DNA of 9,528 nucleotides from an uncultured Macromonas sp. (lineage in GTDB: Bacteria; Pseudomonadota; Gammaproteobacteria; Burkholderiales; Burkholderiaceae). The stretch is taken from contig CAMLOF010000097.1 in assembly GCA_946481585.1 (NCBI GenBank), forward strand, positions 1-9,528, written 5' to 3'. Below are positions 1-7,850 of the stretch, one piece after another. The notes below the pieces were generated by a model. The model worked only from the letters and a program-made list of their open reading frames with translations. It had not been told where the DNA came from and made no database searches. A program made the translations under genes and the position numbers. Every line of letters begins with the position of its first letter. The first letter of the stretch is position 1.

Positions 1-242
1 AACGGGAGGTGGAGGCCTTGATTGCCGAGTTCACCGCACAGCCAACGGCCGATGGCCGTCCGAGCACCTTGGTGTTCAGCAGCCACAACCTGGGCCAGGT
101 CAAACGTCTGGCCAGCCGCGTCATCTACATGGAGGCTGGCCGCGTGCTGGCCGACCTGCCTGTTCTGGATTTTTTCAATGGAGACCTGCTGGCCCAGAGC
201 CATCCGCAGGCGCACGCATTTGTCAAAGGAGAAACCCCATGA
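1..242 (+). CDS. tupC: Tungstate ABC transporter ATP-binding protein, C-terminal fragment (TupC-like)
   Basis: Partial gene cut by the left edge; the frame runs from position 3 to a TGA at 240-242, leaving 79 residues. The fragment contains the end of an ABC ATPase: a beta strand followed by the H-loop (FSSHNLGQ), then the usual tail of repeated hydrophobic and Arg residues (RLASRVIYMEAGRV) and a DLPVLDFFNG segment. These are typical of the ATPases of TupABC/WtpABC tungstate importers, which hydrolyse ATP on the cytoplasmic face to drive oxyanion uptake. Walker A, the signature motif and Walker B lie upstream of the window. The stop overlaps the start of the tungstate-binding protein gene (ATGA), so the two are translationally coupled. 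The permease gene is expected just upstream. The specific tungstate assignment rests mainly on this neighbour; the fragment alone shows only an ABC ATPase. Confidence 0.82.
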   Translation, partial: REVEALIAEFTAQPTADGRPSTLVFSSHNLGQVKRLASRVIYMEAGRVLADLPVLDFFNGDLLAQSHPQAHAFVKGETP

Positions 243-1033
243 AATTCATGTTTGCCGCAGTTGTGTTGTCGGTGTCTTCGCTGGCCGCCCAGGCTCAGAG
301 CATTGTGGTCGCGTCCACAACGTCCACCGAACAGTCTGGCCTGTTTGGGCACATCCTTCCGCTGTTCAAGCAGGCCACTGGCATTGACGTGAAAGTTGTG
401 GCGCTGGGTACGGGGCAGGCCATTGACATGGCGCGCCGCGGTGACGCCGACGTGCTTTTTGTGCACGACAAGGCGGCTGAGGAAAAGTTCGTGGCCGACG
501 GTTTTGCCGCCAAGCGCCAAGAGGTGATGTACAACGATTTTGTGCTGATCGGCCCCAAGGCTGACCCTGCCAAAACACAGGGCAAGGACATTGTTGCTGC
601 CATGAAGAAGGTCGCGGCGGCGAATGCCCCATTCATATCGCGCGGTGACAAGAGCGGTACCCATGCGGCGGAACTTCGCTTTTGGAAGATGACCGACACC
701 GACGCCAACAAAGGCGCGGGCTACAAAGAGTGTGGCTGCGGAATGGGGCCCGCGCTCAACATAGCAGCGAGCAGCGGCGCTTATGTACTGGCAGACCGCG
801 GAACCTGGTTGAACTTCAAGAACCGTGCTGACCTGGCTGTGCTGGTGGAAGGCGACCAGCGCCTTTTCAACCAGTACGGGGTCATGCTGGTGAGTGCGGC
901 CAAGCACCCCCACGTCAAGACCGCCGAGGGCCAGAAGTTCGTGGATTGGGTGACTGGTCAGGCAGGGCAGGCAGCCATTGCCTCGTACAAGATTGGTGGC
1001 GAGCAGCTGTTCTTCCCGAACGCTTCTAAATGA
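239..1033 (+). CDS. tupA: Periplasmic tungstate-binding protein of an ABC transporter (TupA-like)
   Basis: Captures tungstate (possibly molybdate) in the periplasm and delivers it to the TupBC permease/ATPase. The product has 264 residues, about the usual length for the family. Residues 1-19 form a Sec signal peptide with a hydrophobic core and an AQA site predicting cleavage after residue 19. The mature protein opens with the STTST motif (26-30) followed by EQSGLFG, which is the family's anion-binding loop. Other family blocks are GTGQAIDMARRGDADVLFVHD (58-77), VMYNDFVLIGP (97-106), SRGDKSGTH (134-142) and ADRGTW (185-190). The ATG at 239 overlaps the ATPase stop and is preceded by AAGGAG at 226-231, seven bases upstream, so the start is secure. 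One oddity is two Cys (165, 167) inside the conserved GxGMG loop. Tungstate rather than molybdate specificity is inferred from family resemblance and from the tungstoenzyme genes downstream. Confidence 0.9.
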   Translation: MKFMFAAVVLSVSSLAAQAQSIVVASTTSTEQSGLFGHILPLFKQATGIDVKVVALGTGQAIDMARRGDADVLFVHDKAAEEKFVADGFAAKRQEVMYNDFVLIGPKADPAKTQGKDIVAAMKKVAAANAPFISRGDKSGTHAAELRFWKMTDTDANKGAGYKECGCGMGPALNIAASSGAYVLADRGTWLNFKNRADLAVLVEGDQRLFNQYGVMLVSAAKHPHVKTAEGQKFVDWVTGQAGQAAIASYKIGGEQLFFPNASK

Positions 1034-1046
1034 GTTGACGATTTAC

Positions 1047-1065
1047 GGCCCCGCAAGGGGCCTTT
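1047..1065 (+). terminator. Intrinsic terminator after tupA
   Basis: A perfect 6-bp stem GGCCCC/GGGGCC (1047-1052 with 1057-1062) is closed by a GCAA tetraloop of the stable GNRA class and followed by TTT. It lies 13 bases after the tupA stop. The U-tract is short, so termination may be partial or Rho-assisted, but position and symmetry fit the end of the tup operon. Confidence 0.62.
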
Positions 1066-1225
1066 GCGCCGTCTGGCTACCTGCGGTCTGTGGTATGTTC
1101 CGATTGCCGTCTCTGGCCAAAAATCACAATTGACGCTGCGCGTGTAAAGGCTGCTCCGTGTGCGGAGGCCTCGCGCCAAACAGACGTCGGGACCAGAGGC
1201 ATGCCCGTACCGGAGGAGACCCGAG
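1066..1225 (+). promoter_or_regulatory. Upstream region and structured leader of the kinase operon
   Basis: Gap between the tup terminator and the kinase start. No strong sigma-70 promoter is seen. The best weak match is TTGCCG at 1104-1109 with ACAATT at 1127-1132 (17-base spacing). Downstream is a two-tier hairpin: GCGCG (1138-1142) pairs with CGCGC (1172-1176), enclosing GGC (1149-1151) with GCC (1168-1170) and CTCCG (1154-1158) with CGGAG (1163-1167), around a TGTG loop. TCGGG (1187-1191) could also pair with CCCGA (1220-1224), looping around the Shine-Dalgarno site. The pairings are visible in the sequence; a regulatory role is inference. Confidence 0.35.
1212..1218 (+). promoter_or_regulatory. 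Shine-Dalgarno site that sets the kinase start
   Basis: GGAGGAG lies seven bases before the ATG at 1226. It favours that start over in-frame upstream codons such as the GTG at 1160. The residues encoded between 1160 and 1226 are Arg/Pro-rich and would sit before the signal sequence, which argues against their being translated. Confidence 0.75.
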
Positions 1226-4200
1226 ATGCGACGCATTTTGCAGGCCAGATGGCGACTGTTGTGGCTGGCTGTTGTCTTGCCCATGTTGGCAGGGGCACTT
1301 GTTGCTTGCGATCAACTTTGGAAAGCGGCAGGCGGACATACCGTGCGCGTGGGGCATTATGAGAATGCCCCCAAGGTTTACACCACACCAGATGGCCGCC
1401 CGGCCGGGTTGTTTCCCGAGTTGCTGGAAGCAGTTGCACGTGTTGAAGGGTGGCGGCTGAGCTATGTGTCCTGCGAGTGGGTGGATTGTCTGCGTCAGCT
1501 GGAGGCCGGCGAAATCGACCTGATGCCTGATGTGGCGTTTTCTGCGGAGCGCGCAAAGCGCTTCGATTTCCAGAAAGTGGCGGTGGCCAACAGCTGGTCT
1601 CAGATTTACGTACGACCAGACCTGCGGGTACAGACCTTCGACGACCTGACTGGTTACCGCGTTGCTGTGTTGCAGGGCGGTATTCAGCAGAGCTTTCTGG
1701 ACCAGCTCTTGCGCAGCAACGGGGTGACTTACGAGGCCCTTGCGGTGAAAACACTGGACCAGGGCTACCAGATGGTCCTGGATGGGCAGGCCGACGCTGT
1801 GGTCACCAATAGCTTCTTCGCTGCGCGCAATGGCCAGAAGTACCGCCTGGCTGAAACGCCGATTGTTTTTCTGCCATCGTCTCTTTACTTTGCGGCGCCC
1901 AAGGGCCAAAACGGGGAGTTGCTGGAGGCCCTGGACAGGCACCTGACGGTCTGGCGTGGAGACGCGGATTCGGTCTATTTTGATGCGATGCGGCGTGCCA
2001 TGGCCGCCCCGGTGGATGCAGCCATGCCGTTGTGGGTGGGGTGGTCGCTGGCGGGGTTGGGCGGTGTGCTGCTGGCGCTGGGCAGCGTGACGCTGATGCT
2101 GCGCCGCAAGGTGGAAAGCCGCACCCGCAAGTTGCTTTCCACCATGGAGGAGCTGCGAGCACAGCGCGCGAATCTGGAGCATTTGGTTTCAGAGCGCACG
2201 GCAGAGTTGCGCAAGGCCAAGGAAGAGGCCGAACATCTCACGCGCGTGAAGAGCGATTTCCTGGCCATCATGAGCCACGAGATACGCACGCCGATGAATG
2301 CCATCCTGGGCATGCTCTACCTGGCGCTCAAGGGAGAGTTGGACACACCGCTGCGCAACCAGTTGACGAAAGCTCAGGGGGCTGCCCGCTCGCTGCTGGG
2401 CATCATCAACGACATTCTTGATTTTTCCAAGATCGAGGCAGGCAAACTCGACATTGAGCACATAGAGTTTGGTTTGGATGCTGTGCTGGAGCAATTGACT
2501 GACGCGGTGGGTTACCAGGCGGAGGCCAAAGGCGTTGAATTCCTCATACGCTATGACCCGGCGATTCCGCCACGCTTGGTGGGCGACCCGTTGCGGCTGG
2601 GGCAGGTGCTGCTCAACCTTTGCGGCAACGCCGTGAAGTTCACCGAACGTGGTGAAGTGGAACTTGCGTTCCGCCACCTGGAGACCACGGCCGAAGGCAT
2701 TGCCGTGCAAGTCAGTGTGCGCGACTCGGGCATTGGCATGACCCCCGAGGTGCAGAGCCATTTGTTCGAGAAGTTCACACAGGCCGACCAGACCACCACG
2801 CGCCGCTTTGGCGGCACGGGTCTGGGGCTGGCTATCTGCCGCAACCTGGTGGAGATGATGGGCGGGCGCATCTGGGTGGAAGAGTCTGCGCCAGGGAGCG
2901 GCACGACCATGTGTTTCACCGTCCGGTTGCAGGAAGCCCAGCAGTCGCAACTGCGTCAGATGGAACTGCTGGAGCAGGCGGGCCCGCTGTTGCGCGGCGT
3001 TCGGGTACTGGTGGTGGACGACAACGAGGTTTCGCGGGAAATCCTGGCGGAGATGCTGCGCTTCTTTCATCTGGAAGTGGGCACCGCCTGGGATGGGGTG
3101 GCGGCGATTGCAGAACTGCGAAATGCAGCTCAACCATACGACTTGGTGTTGATGGACTGGCGCATGCCAGGAATGAACGGCGACGAAGTGGCGCAACGCA
3201 TTCACCAGGACCATGCCATTGCGCAGCAGCCCAAGATTGTGATGGTCACCGCCTATGGGCGGGAGGACGTGATCCGCCTGTCCGAGCAGGCTGGCGTGGA
3301 TGGCATCCTCATCAAACCGGTGTCGCCGTCCACCTTGCTCGACACGGTGCTGTCGGTGTTGGGGCGGGGGCGCATTTTTGGCGACGGTGAGCGGCGCCAT
3401 GAACATGCGCCGGAGTTCAGTACCCGTGGACAGTTGGCCGGCGCGCGCGTGCTGCTGGTCGAAGACAACGACATCAACCGCGAGTTTGCGGTGGAATTGC
3501 TGCGCAGCGAGGGTATGGAGGTGGATCAGGCCATCAACGGCGCGCAGGCTGTGGAACAGGTGCAGCGCCAGGAATACGACGTGGTGCTGATGGACATTCA
3601 GATGCCGGTGATGGACGGCCTGGAGGCTGCGCGGCGCATCAGAGCGCTGGCTGACGCGCCGGGCGGTACCCGCTTTGCCACGCTGCCCATTGTGGCCATG
3701 ACGGCGCTGGCCATGGCGCATGACGCCGAGCAAAGCCGGGCAGCAGGCATGAACGACCACGTGACCAAACCCATTGCCCCTGACCGGCTGATGTCGGCCC
3801 TGATGCGGTTTGTTCATTTACCGCCGGGGCGCGTGGCAGGGCGCAAGGTGACGGCGGAAGACCGCGGCTCGCTGAGCGAGGAGATGCTGGCGCTGCGCAA
3901 CCTGGACGTGCGCGAAGGGGTGCGCCGCATTGGCGGGCGTGTGGACGCTTACCGCAAGCAGCTTCGGCGCTTCCGAGAAAACTACGCGGGTGCGGTGGTC
4001 GAGCTGCGCCGTCTGCTTTCCGACCAGGGTGTCCAGGCTGCTCAGGAATATTGCCATGCCCTGAAAGGGGTGACTGGAAACCTGGGCGCGATGGCTTTGT
4101 ACGAGCAGATCGCCGCCATTGATGGGGGCTTGAAGGCCGGGCAGCCTCCTGCCGAGGAAACGCTCGAGCAGTTGCAGGCTGCGTTCGTTGGCGTGTTGGA

Positions 4201-4486
4201 AGACATTGACCGGCTTGGGCGCCTGGATGACCCGCCTTCGCAGACGAGCACGCAGCGGCTGGAGCCAGACGTTTTGCGTGAACGTCTACTCCAACTTGCT
4301 CACGCACTGGAGTACGATCTTGGAGCAGCGGAGCCCTTGCTCGAAGAGCTGAAAGTTGGCGTGGCGGGCACACCTATGGAGGCAGCTATCAACAATATTG
4401 CCGGGTTGGTCGACGTCTTCGACATTGACGCCGCTCAGGAGCAACTGCGCTCTCTGGGCATGACCGACACGGGGCCAGCCTCATGA
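1226..4486 (+). CDS. Unorthodox hybrid sensor histidine kinase with periplasmic solute-binding domain, two receivers and HPt
   Basis: Inner-membrane sensor kinase of 1086 residues that autophosphorylates in response to a periplasmic ligand and passes phosphate through an internal relay. Domains in order: signal/anchor segment 1-28; SBP_bac_3-type binding domain about 38-260 ([19 protein letters not shown] at 92-110); transmembrane helix about 269-292; coiled coil about 295-340; HisKA with phospho-His351 in SHEIRTP; HATPase with N box N464/N468, DSGIGM (500-505), LFEKFTQAD (513-521) and GGTGLGLAI (529-537); receiver 1 with Asp644; receiver 2 with Asp790; HPt with His944 in [12 protein letters not shown]; and a helical tail 1010-1078. 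All phosphotransfer residues are intact. The start is chosen from GGAGGAG seven bases upstream. The gene overlaps the receiver-GGDEF-EAL gene by ATGA, so that protein is the likely relay output. The ligand is unknown: the sensor domain resembles amino-acid or polar-organic binders, not the tungstate-binding family. Confidence 0.93.
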   Translation: MRRILQARWRLLWLAVVLPMLAGALVACDQLWKAAGGHTVRVGHYENAPKVYTTPDGRPAGLFPELLEAVARVEGWRLSYVSCEWVDCLRQLEAGEIDLMPDVAFSAERAKRFDFQKVAVANSWSQIYVRPDLRVQTFDDLTGYRVAVLQGGIQQSFLDQLLRSNGVTYEALAVKTLDQGYQMVLDGQADAVVTNSFFAARNGQKYRLAETPIVFLPSSLYFAAPKGQNGELLEALDRHLTVWRGDADSVYFDAMRRAMAAPVDAAMPLWVGWSLAGLGGVLLALGSVTLMLRRKVESRTRKLLSTMEELRAQRANLEHLVSERTAELRKAKEEAEHLTRVKSDFLAIMSHEIRTPMNAILGMLYLALKGELDTPLRNQLTKAQGAARSLLGIINDILDFSKIEAGKLDIEHIEFGLDAVLEQLTDAVGYQAEAKGVEFLIRYDPAIPPRLVGDPLRLGQVLLNLCGNAVKFTERGEVELAFRHLETTAEGIAVQVSVRDSGIGMTPEVQSHLFEKFTQADQTTTRRFGGTGLGLAICRNLVEMMGGRIWVEESAPGSGTTMCFTVRLQEAQQSQLRQMELLEQAGPLLRGVRVLVVDDNEVSREILAEMLRFFHLEVGTAWDGVAAIAELRNAAQPYDLVLMDWRMPGMNGDEVAQRIHQDHAIAQQPKIVMVTAYGREDVIRLSEQAGVDGILIKPVSPSTLLDTVLSVLGRGRIFGDGERRHEHAPEFSTRGQLAGARVLLVEDNDINREFAVELLRSEGMEVDQAINGAQAVEQVQRQEYDVVLMDIQMPVMDGLEAARRIRALADAPGGTRFATLPIVAMTALAMAHDAEQSRAAGMNDHVTKPIAPDRLMSALMRFVHLPPGRVAGRKVTAEDRGSLSEEMLALRNLDVREGVRRIGGRVDAYRKQLRRFRENYAGAVVELRRLLSDQGVQAAQEYCHALKGVTGNLGAMALYEQIAAIDGGLKAGQPPAEETLEQLQAAFVGVLEDIDRLGRLDDPPSQTSTQRLEPDVLRERLLQLAHALEYDLGAAEPLLEELKVGVAGTPMEAAINNIAGLVDVFDIDAAQEQLRSLGMTDTGPAS

Positions 4487-4492
4487 GCACAC

Positions 4493-4497
4493 AGGAG
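4493..4497 (+). promoter_or_regulatory. Shine-Dalgarno site favouring the start at 4507
   Basis: AGGAG lies nine bases before ATG 4507, inside the reading frame that would begin at ATG 4483. The 4483 codon forms an ATGA overlap with the kinase stop but has only a weak GGGG upstream. The site therefore supports 4507 as the main start, with 4483 as a possible coupled re-initiation start. Confidence 0.5.
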
Positions 4498-4506
4498 AAC
4501 AACCGT

Positions 4507-6693
4507 ATGCCCGAGCGCGCACGCATTCTCATTGTTGATGACGTTCACGAGAATTTGCACGCCTTGATGAACGTGCTCCGAGACGATTACGCCATCGTGG
4601 CCGCGACCAGCGGCGAAAAAGCCTTGGAGTTGGCGCGCCGCCTGCCTCACCCGGATCTGATCCTGCTGGACATTCGCATGCCTGGCATGGACGGTTACTC
4701 GGTGCTGGCGGAACTCAAGATCGACCCGGCCACGGCGGATATTCCGGTCATATTCGTCACCGCGCTTGCCGACGCCGCTGACGAAGCGCGCGGCCTGGCC
4801 CTGGGGGTGGCGGACTACATCACCAAACCGGTGAACCCAGACTTGCTGCACACCCGTGTACGAACACAGTTGGAGTTGCAACGTTACCGCCGCAACCCCG
4901 TGTTGCTGGACGTGATGGCGCATGTGCCGAATGGCCGCACCCAGTCGCTGCTGGTGGTGGACGACGTTCCTGAAAATATCCACGAACTGCTGGAAGCGCT
5001 GAAAGACACCTATCGCATTCAGGTGGCCAATACGGGCGCACGCGCGCTTGAAATCGTCAACGGCCCTTCGCCGCCAGATCTGGTACTGCTGGATGTGATG
5101 ATGCCGGGCATGGATGGCTACGAGGTTTGCCGCCGAATCAAGGACACGCCAGCTGGCAACCGCATTCCAGTGATCTTCGTTACCGTGGTGGATGCCGTGA
5201 GTGACAAGGTTCGCGGGTTCGAGCTGGGGGCGGCAGACTACATCACCAAGCCCTTTGACATTGACGAGGTGCATGCCCGCGTGCGCACTCATCTGGAGTT
5301 GGCCCGGCTGAGGCGTTTCCTTGAGGACTTGGTGGCGCAGCGTACCGCGCTACTGCAGGTGAGCGAGGAGAAGTACCGAATTCTGGCGCAGCGCGATTCG
5401 CTCACTGGCTTGCCCAACCGGGCACTGTTTGCGGAACTGCTTCAGCATGCAGTGCAACACGCCGAGCGCAGTGCAACGCAGTTCGCTCTGCTGTCGCTGG
5501 ACTTGGACAACTTCAAGACCATCAACGAAAGCCTGGGCCACAGCCGTGGCGACCGCCTGCTGGTGGAGGTGGCCAAGCGTCTGCAGGGCTTGATGCCTGA
5601 AAGCGACACCATTGCACGCATCGGTGGCGATGAGTTCGACATCATTCTGGAGCGGCGCGAAGGCACACCCTGGGTTGACCTGATGGCGCAGCGCATGATT
5701 GACGCGCTGGCCGAGCCCATAGAGCTGGACGGGCAGAGCATCTACGTGGGCATGAGCATAGGCATAGCCCTATACCCAGCCGACGGTACCGACCCAGAGA
5801 CATTGCAAAGCCATGCCGACGCCGCGCTGCACCAGGCCAAGGCGCAGGGCAGGGGCGTGCTGCGGTTTTTCTCGCCGGAGCTTTCCAGCCGTGCGCGCAG
5901 CCGACTGACGCTGGAGGCAGACCTGCGCCAGGCCATTGAGCGGCAGGAACTGGTGCTGCACTACCAGCCGCAGATCGACCTGCAAACCGGGCGCATTGTG
6001 GGCCTGGAGGCGTTGGTGCGCTGGCAGCATCCCGTTCGCGGCATGGTGCCGCCGGGTGAGTTCATTGCATTCGCCGAGGAAAGCGGCCTGGTGGTGCGCA
6101 TTGGCGACTGGGTGCTGCAAGAGGCCGCTCGTCAAATAAGTGCCTGGACTGCCGCAGGCTTAGCACCGCCGCAGGTGGCTGTCAATGTCTCCGCGGTGCA
6201 ATTGAGCCGTGGCCATTTGCTGGAGGCTGTGCAGCACTGTCTGGCCGCCAGCGGAATTGCCCCACAGCAGCTGGAGCTTGAAATCACCGAGAGCTTCATC
6301 ATGCTCGACCGAGACCGCTCTCTGCAGTCGCTGGCCGAACTCAAGGCGCTCGGGGTGCGTCTTTCGATCGATGACTTTGGCACAGGCTATTCATCCCTGG
6401 CCTACCTCCAGCAGTTGGAGGTGCACAAGCTCAAGGTGGACATGTCTTTTGTGCGCGACATGACGACTAACCGGGGCAACGCGTCGATTGTTCGCGCAGT
6501 GGTTGCAATGGGGCATAGCCTGGGGCTGGAGGTGGTTGCTGAAGGCGTGGAAACGCCCGACCAGGCGGGCCACCTGCGGCGTTTGCATTGCAACGCCATG
6601 CAGGGCTACCTCGTCAGCAGGCCCTTGCCTGCCGAGCAGATGACCGCATTCATGCAAACCTTCGCGCCGTTGCCGGTTGACACCTGGCACTAG
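4507..6693 (+). CDS. Dual-receiver GGDEF-EAL cyclic-di-GMP turnover protein
   Basis: Cytoplasmic response regulator of 728 residues predicted to make and/or degrade c-di-GMP. Receiver 1 (about 6-125) has acidic pair D11/D12, phospho-Asp55, Thr85 and Lys107. Receiver 2 (about 146-265) has D152/D153, Asp196, Thr226 and Lys248. A coiled coil (about 262-296) leads into GGDEF. The GGDEF motif is intact at 373-377, with metal Asp332 in LDLDNFK, but the inhibitory RxxD site reads PESD (364-367) and so lacks its Arg. The EAL domain (about 470-715) keeps the catalytic set: E501-A-L, N560, E592, D622/D623 in [10 protein letters not shown]643, E679 and Q699. Phosphodiesterase activity is therefore likely; cyclase activity is possible and would escape I-site feedback. 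The start is chosen from AGGAG at 4493-4497; ATG 4483 would add eight residues. Overlap or near-overlap with the kinase gene implies co-transcription, and the kinase HPt is the probable phosphodonor. Confidence 0.92.
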   Translation: MPERARILIVDDVHENLHALMNVLRDDYAIVAATSGEKALELARRLPHPDLILLDIRMPGMDGYSVLAELKIDPATADIPVIFVTALADAADEARGLALGVADYITKPVNPDLLHTRVRTQLELQRYRRNPVLLDVMAHVPNGRTQSLLVVDDVPENIHELLEALKDTYRIQVANTGARALEIVNGPSPPDLVLLDVMMPGMDGYEVCRRIKDTPAGNRIPVIFVTVVDAVSDKVRGFELGAADYITKPFDIDEVHARVRTHLELARLRRFLEDLVAQRTALLQVSEEKYRILAQRDSLTGLPNRALFAELLQHAVQHAERSATQFALLSLDLDNFKTINESLGHSRGDRLLVEVAKRLQGLMPESDTIARIGGDEFDIILERREGTPWVDLMAQRMIDALAEPIELDGQSIYVGMSIGIALYPADGTDPETLQSHADAALHQAKAQGRGVLRFFSPELSSRARSRLTLEADLRQAIERQELVLHYQPQIDLQTGRIVGLEALVRWQHPVRGMVPPGEFIAFAEESGLVVRIGDWVLQEAARQISAWTAAGLAPPQVAVNVSAVQLSRGHLLEAVQHCLAASGIAPQQLELEITESFIMLDRDRSLQSLAELKALGVRLSIDDFGTGYSSLAYLQQLEVHKLKVDMSFVRDMTTNRGNASIVRAVVAMGHSLGLEVVAEGVETPDQAGHLRRLHCNAMQGYLVSRPLPAEQMTAFMQTFAPLPVDTWH

Positions 6694-6702
6694 GTGCTGT
6701 CA
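6678..6702. terminator. Possible hairpin between convergent genes
   Basis: CACCT (6681-6685) pairs with AGGTG (6692-6696), and TGA (6678-6680) with TCA (6700-6702) across a three-base bulge, spanning the stop codon of the GGDEF-EAL gene. It lies at the convergent junction with the minus-strand regulator, whose stop is at 6717-6719. No T-run follows on either strand, so it is at best a weak or Rho-assisted terminator. Confidence 0.25.
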
Positions 6703-6716
6703 GGCGGAGCGTGCCC

Positions 6717-7850
6717 TCAGTGCCGCTCCAGCTTGCGGTATACGGTGGCCCGACTGATGCCTAAAGCGCGAGCAGCCACAGCGACGTTGCCCCCTGCCTC
6801 TTCCACGGCGCGGCGGATGAGCGCGCTTTCCACTTCCCTCAACGGAACCCCCATGGCGTGTTTAGCGTTTGTACGTGTCGGGTGCCCCTGGCCGTTGCCC
6901 TGCAAGGCCAGTACCTGAAGGCGCAAACCGCACCAGAGCGGGACTTCGGTGGCGCCTCGCCCTGCGCGTGCGGCGTCGAAAAGCACATCCGTCGGTACGG
7001 CAAACACGTCATCACAATGCGGCCACGGCGCACCCGGAATCAACGTGAGCATTTCCATGGCGGCGCGGTTGGCCGCGGTGATGCGGCCATCGGCGTCCAC
7101 GCCGACCAGCCCATCACCGTCTTCTCCAAGCACGCGGCCAGGCCAATGCAGGCGCAGCAACAAGGGGTGAGGCTGTGCCAGAGTCAAGGCGTTTTCGATG
7201 CTGCGAGCCGCCTGGGCGACCAGGTGCTTGAGTGCCGGGCGCTCGGGCACGTCAACGCCGGTCAAATCCAGCATCCCAGCGCAACGGCCGTCCGGCCCAA
7301 ATACCGGGGCGCCCGCACAGCTGTAAACAGCGGTGTCGTCGAAAAAATGTTCGCCACGGTGCAGCCAGACGGGGTGCCCGTCGGTCAGGGTGGTGCCTAT
7401 GGCTGTTGTTCCTACAGCCGCTTCCGACAGGTCAACCCCGACGCGGGCGATTGCCGTGGCACGCCGGTCCTGTCTGTCCACTGGGCCGTTCACGTCAATC
7501 ACCAAGCCGCGCGCGTCGGTGAGGATCGCGAAATACCGTGTGTCGGCCATTGCCCTGGCCAGTGAGCGTATCACCGGCGCTGCTGCATGCAGCAAGGGCT
7601 GGTTGGCCTCGATGGCTCGGTGCATATCGGCGGCGGACACCGCGTCGAACACCACCCGCTGTTGCGGTTGCTGTCCTCTGGAAAGGCAGCGCCGCCATGA
7701 CTGCTCTATCCAGGGCTGGACCCAGGGCGTGGCCGAGGGCGCCCGTTCAGCAAGGACTGCACGCCTTGCCTGCGCAATGCTATCAAGACGGTCTTTGCGG
7801 CCAACTGGTGCGGCCTCGCCTTGGAATACGGTGGTGCGTACGGTGCTCAT
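6717..7850 (-). CDS. AcoR-like transcriptional regulator (GAF, PAS-like, Fis-type HTH) lacking the AAA+ domain
   Basis: Predicted DNA-binding regulator of 377 residues, divergent from the aldehyde oxidoreductase genes and probably controlling them. The N-terminus carries the WIEQSWRRC segment (47-55) and a GAF-type sensor (about 75-225) as in AcoR-family activators, including VGVDLSEAAVGTTAIGTTL (137-155) and the HFFDDTAVYSCAGAPVF block (168-184). A PAS-like segment follows (about 240-310; GLVGVDADGRITAANRAA at 247-264). The C-terminus is a Fis-type helix-turn-helix (about 335-375; GGNVAVAARALGISRATVYRKL). AcoR relatives carry an AAA+ domain of roughly 230 residues with a GAFTGA loop between these parts. 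It is absent here and replaced by about 25 residues, with no frameshift visible. The protein should therefore not activate sigma-54 polymerase. No upstream in-frame ATG exists before a stop at 7890-7892. The Shine-Dalgarno site is poor. The effector is unknown. Confidence 0.88.
   Translation of the reverse strand: MSTVRTTVFQGEAAPVGRKDRLDSIAQARRAVLAERAPSATPWVQPWIEQSWRRCLSRGQQPQQRVVFDAVSAADMHRAIEANQPLLHAAAPVIRSLARAMADTRYFAILTDARGLVIDVNGPVDRQDRRATAIARVGVDLSEAAVGTTAIGTTLTDGHPVWLHRGEHFFDDTAVYSCAGAPVFGPDGRCAGMLDLTGVDVPERPALKHLVAQAARSIENALTLAQPHPLLLRLHWPGRVLGEDGDGLVGVDADGRITAANRAAMEMLTLIPGAPWPHCDDVFAVPTDVLFDAARAGRGATEVPLWCGLRLQVLALQGNGQGHPTRTNAKHAMGVPLREVESALIRRAVEEAGGNVAVAARALGISRATVYRKLERH

Noticed and set aside
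1160..1225. Upstream extension of the kinase frame
   Set aside because: There is no Shine-Dalgarno site near 1160, the encoded stretch is Arg/Pro-rich before the signal sequence, and a strong GGAGGAG precedes ATG 1226.
2189..3817. Long open frame on the minus strand opposite the kinase (542 codons)
   Set aside because: It is a shadow of the strongly supported kinase frame in GC-rich DNA. The translation is His/Gln/Arg-rich and has no recognisable domain.
4483..5300. Direct repetition of receiver-domain DNA (for example GACTACATCACCAA near 4812 and 5234)
   Set aside because: It is explained by two homologous receiver domains in one protein, not a mobile or recombining repeat.
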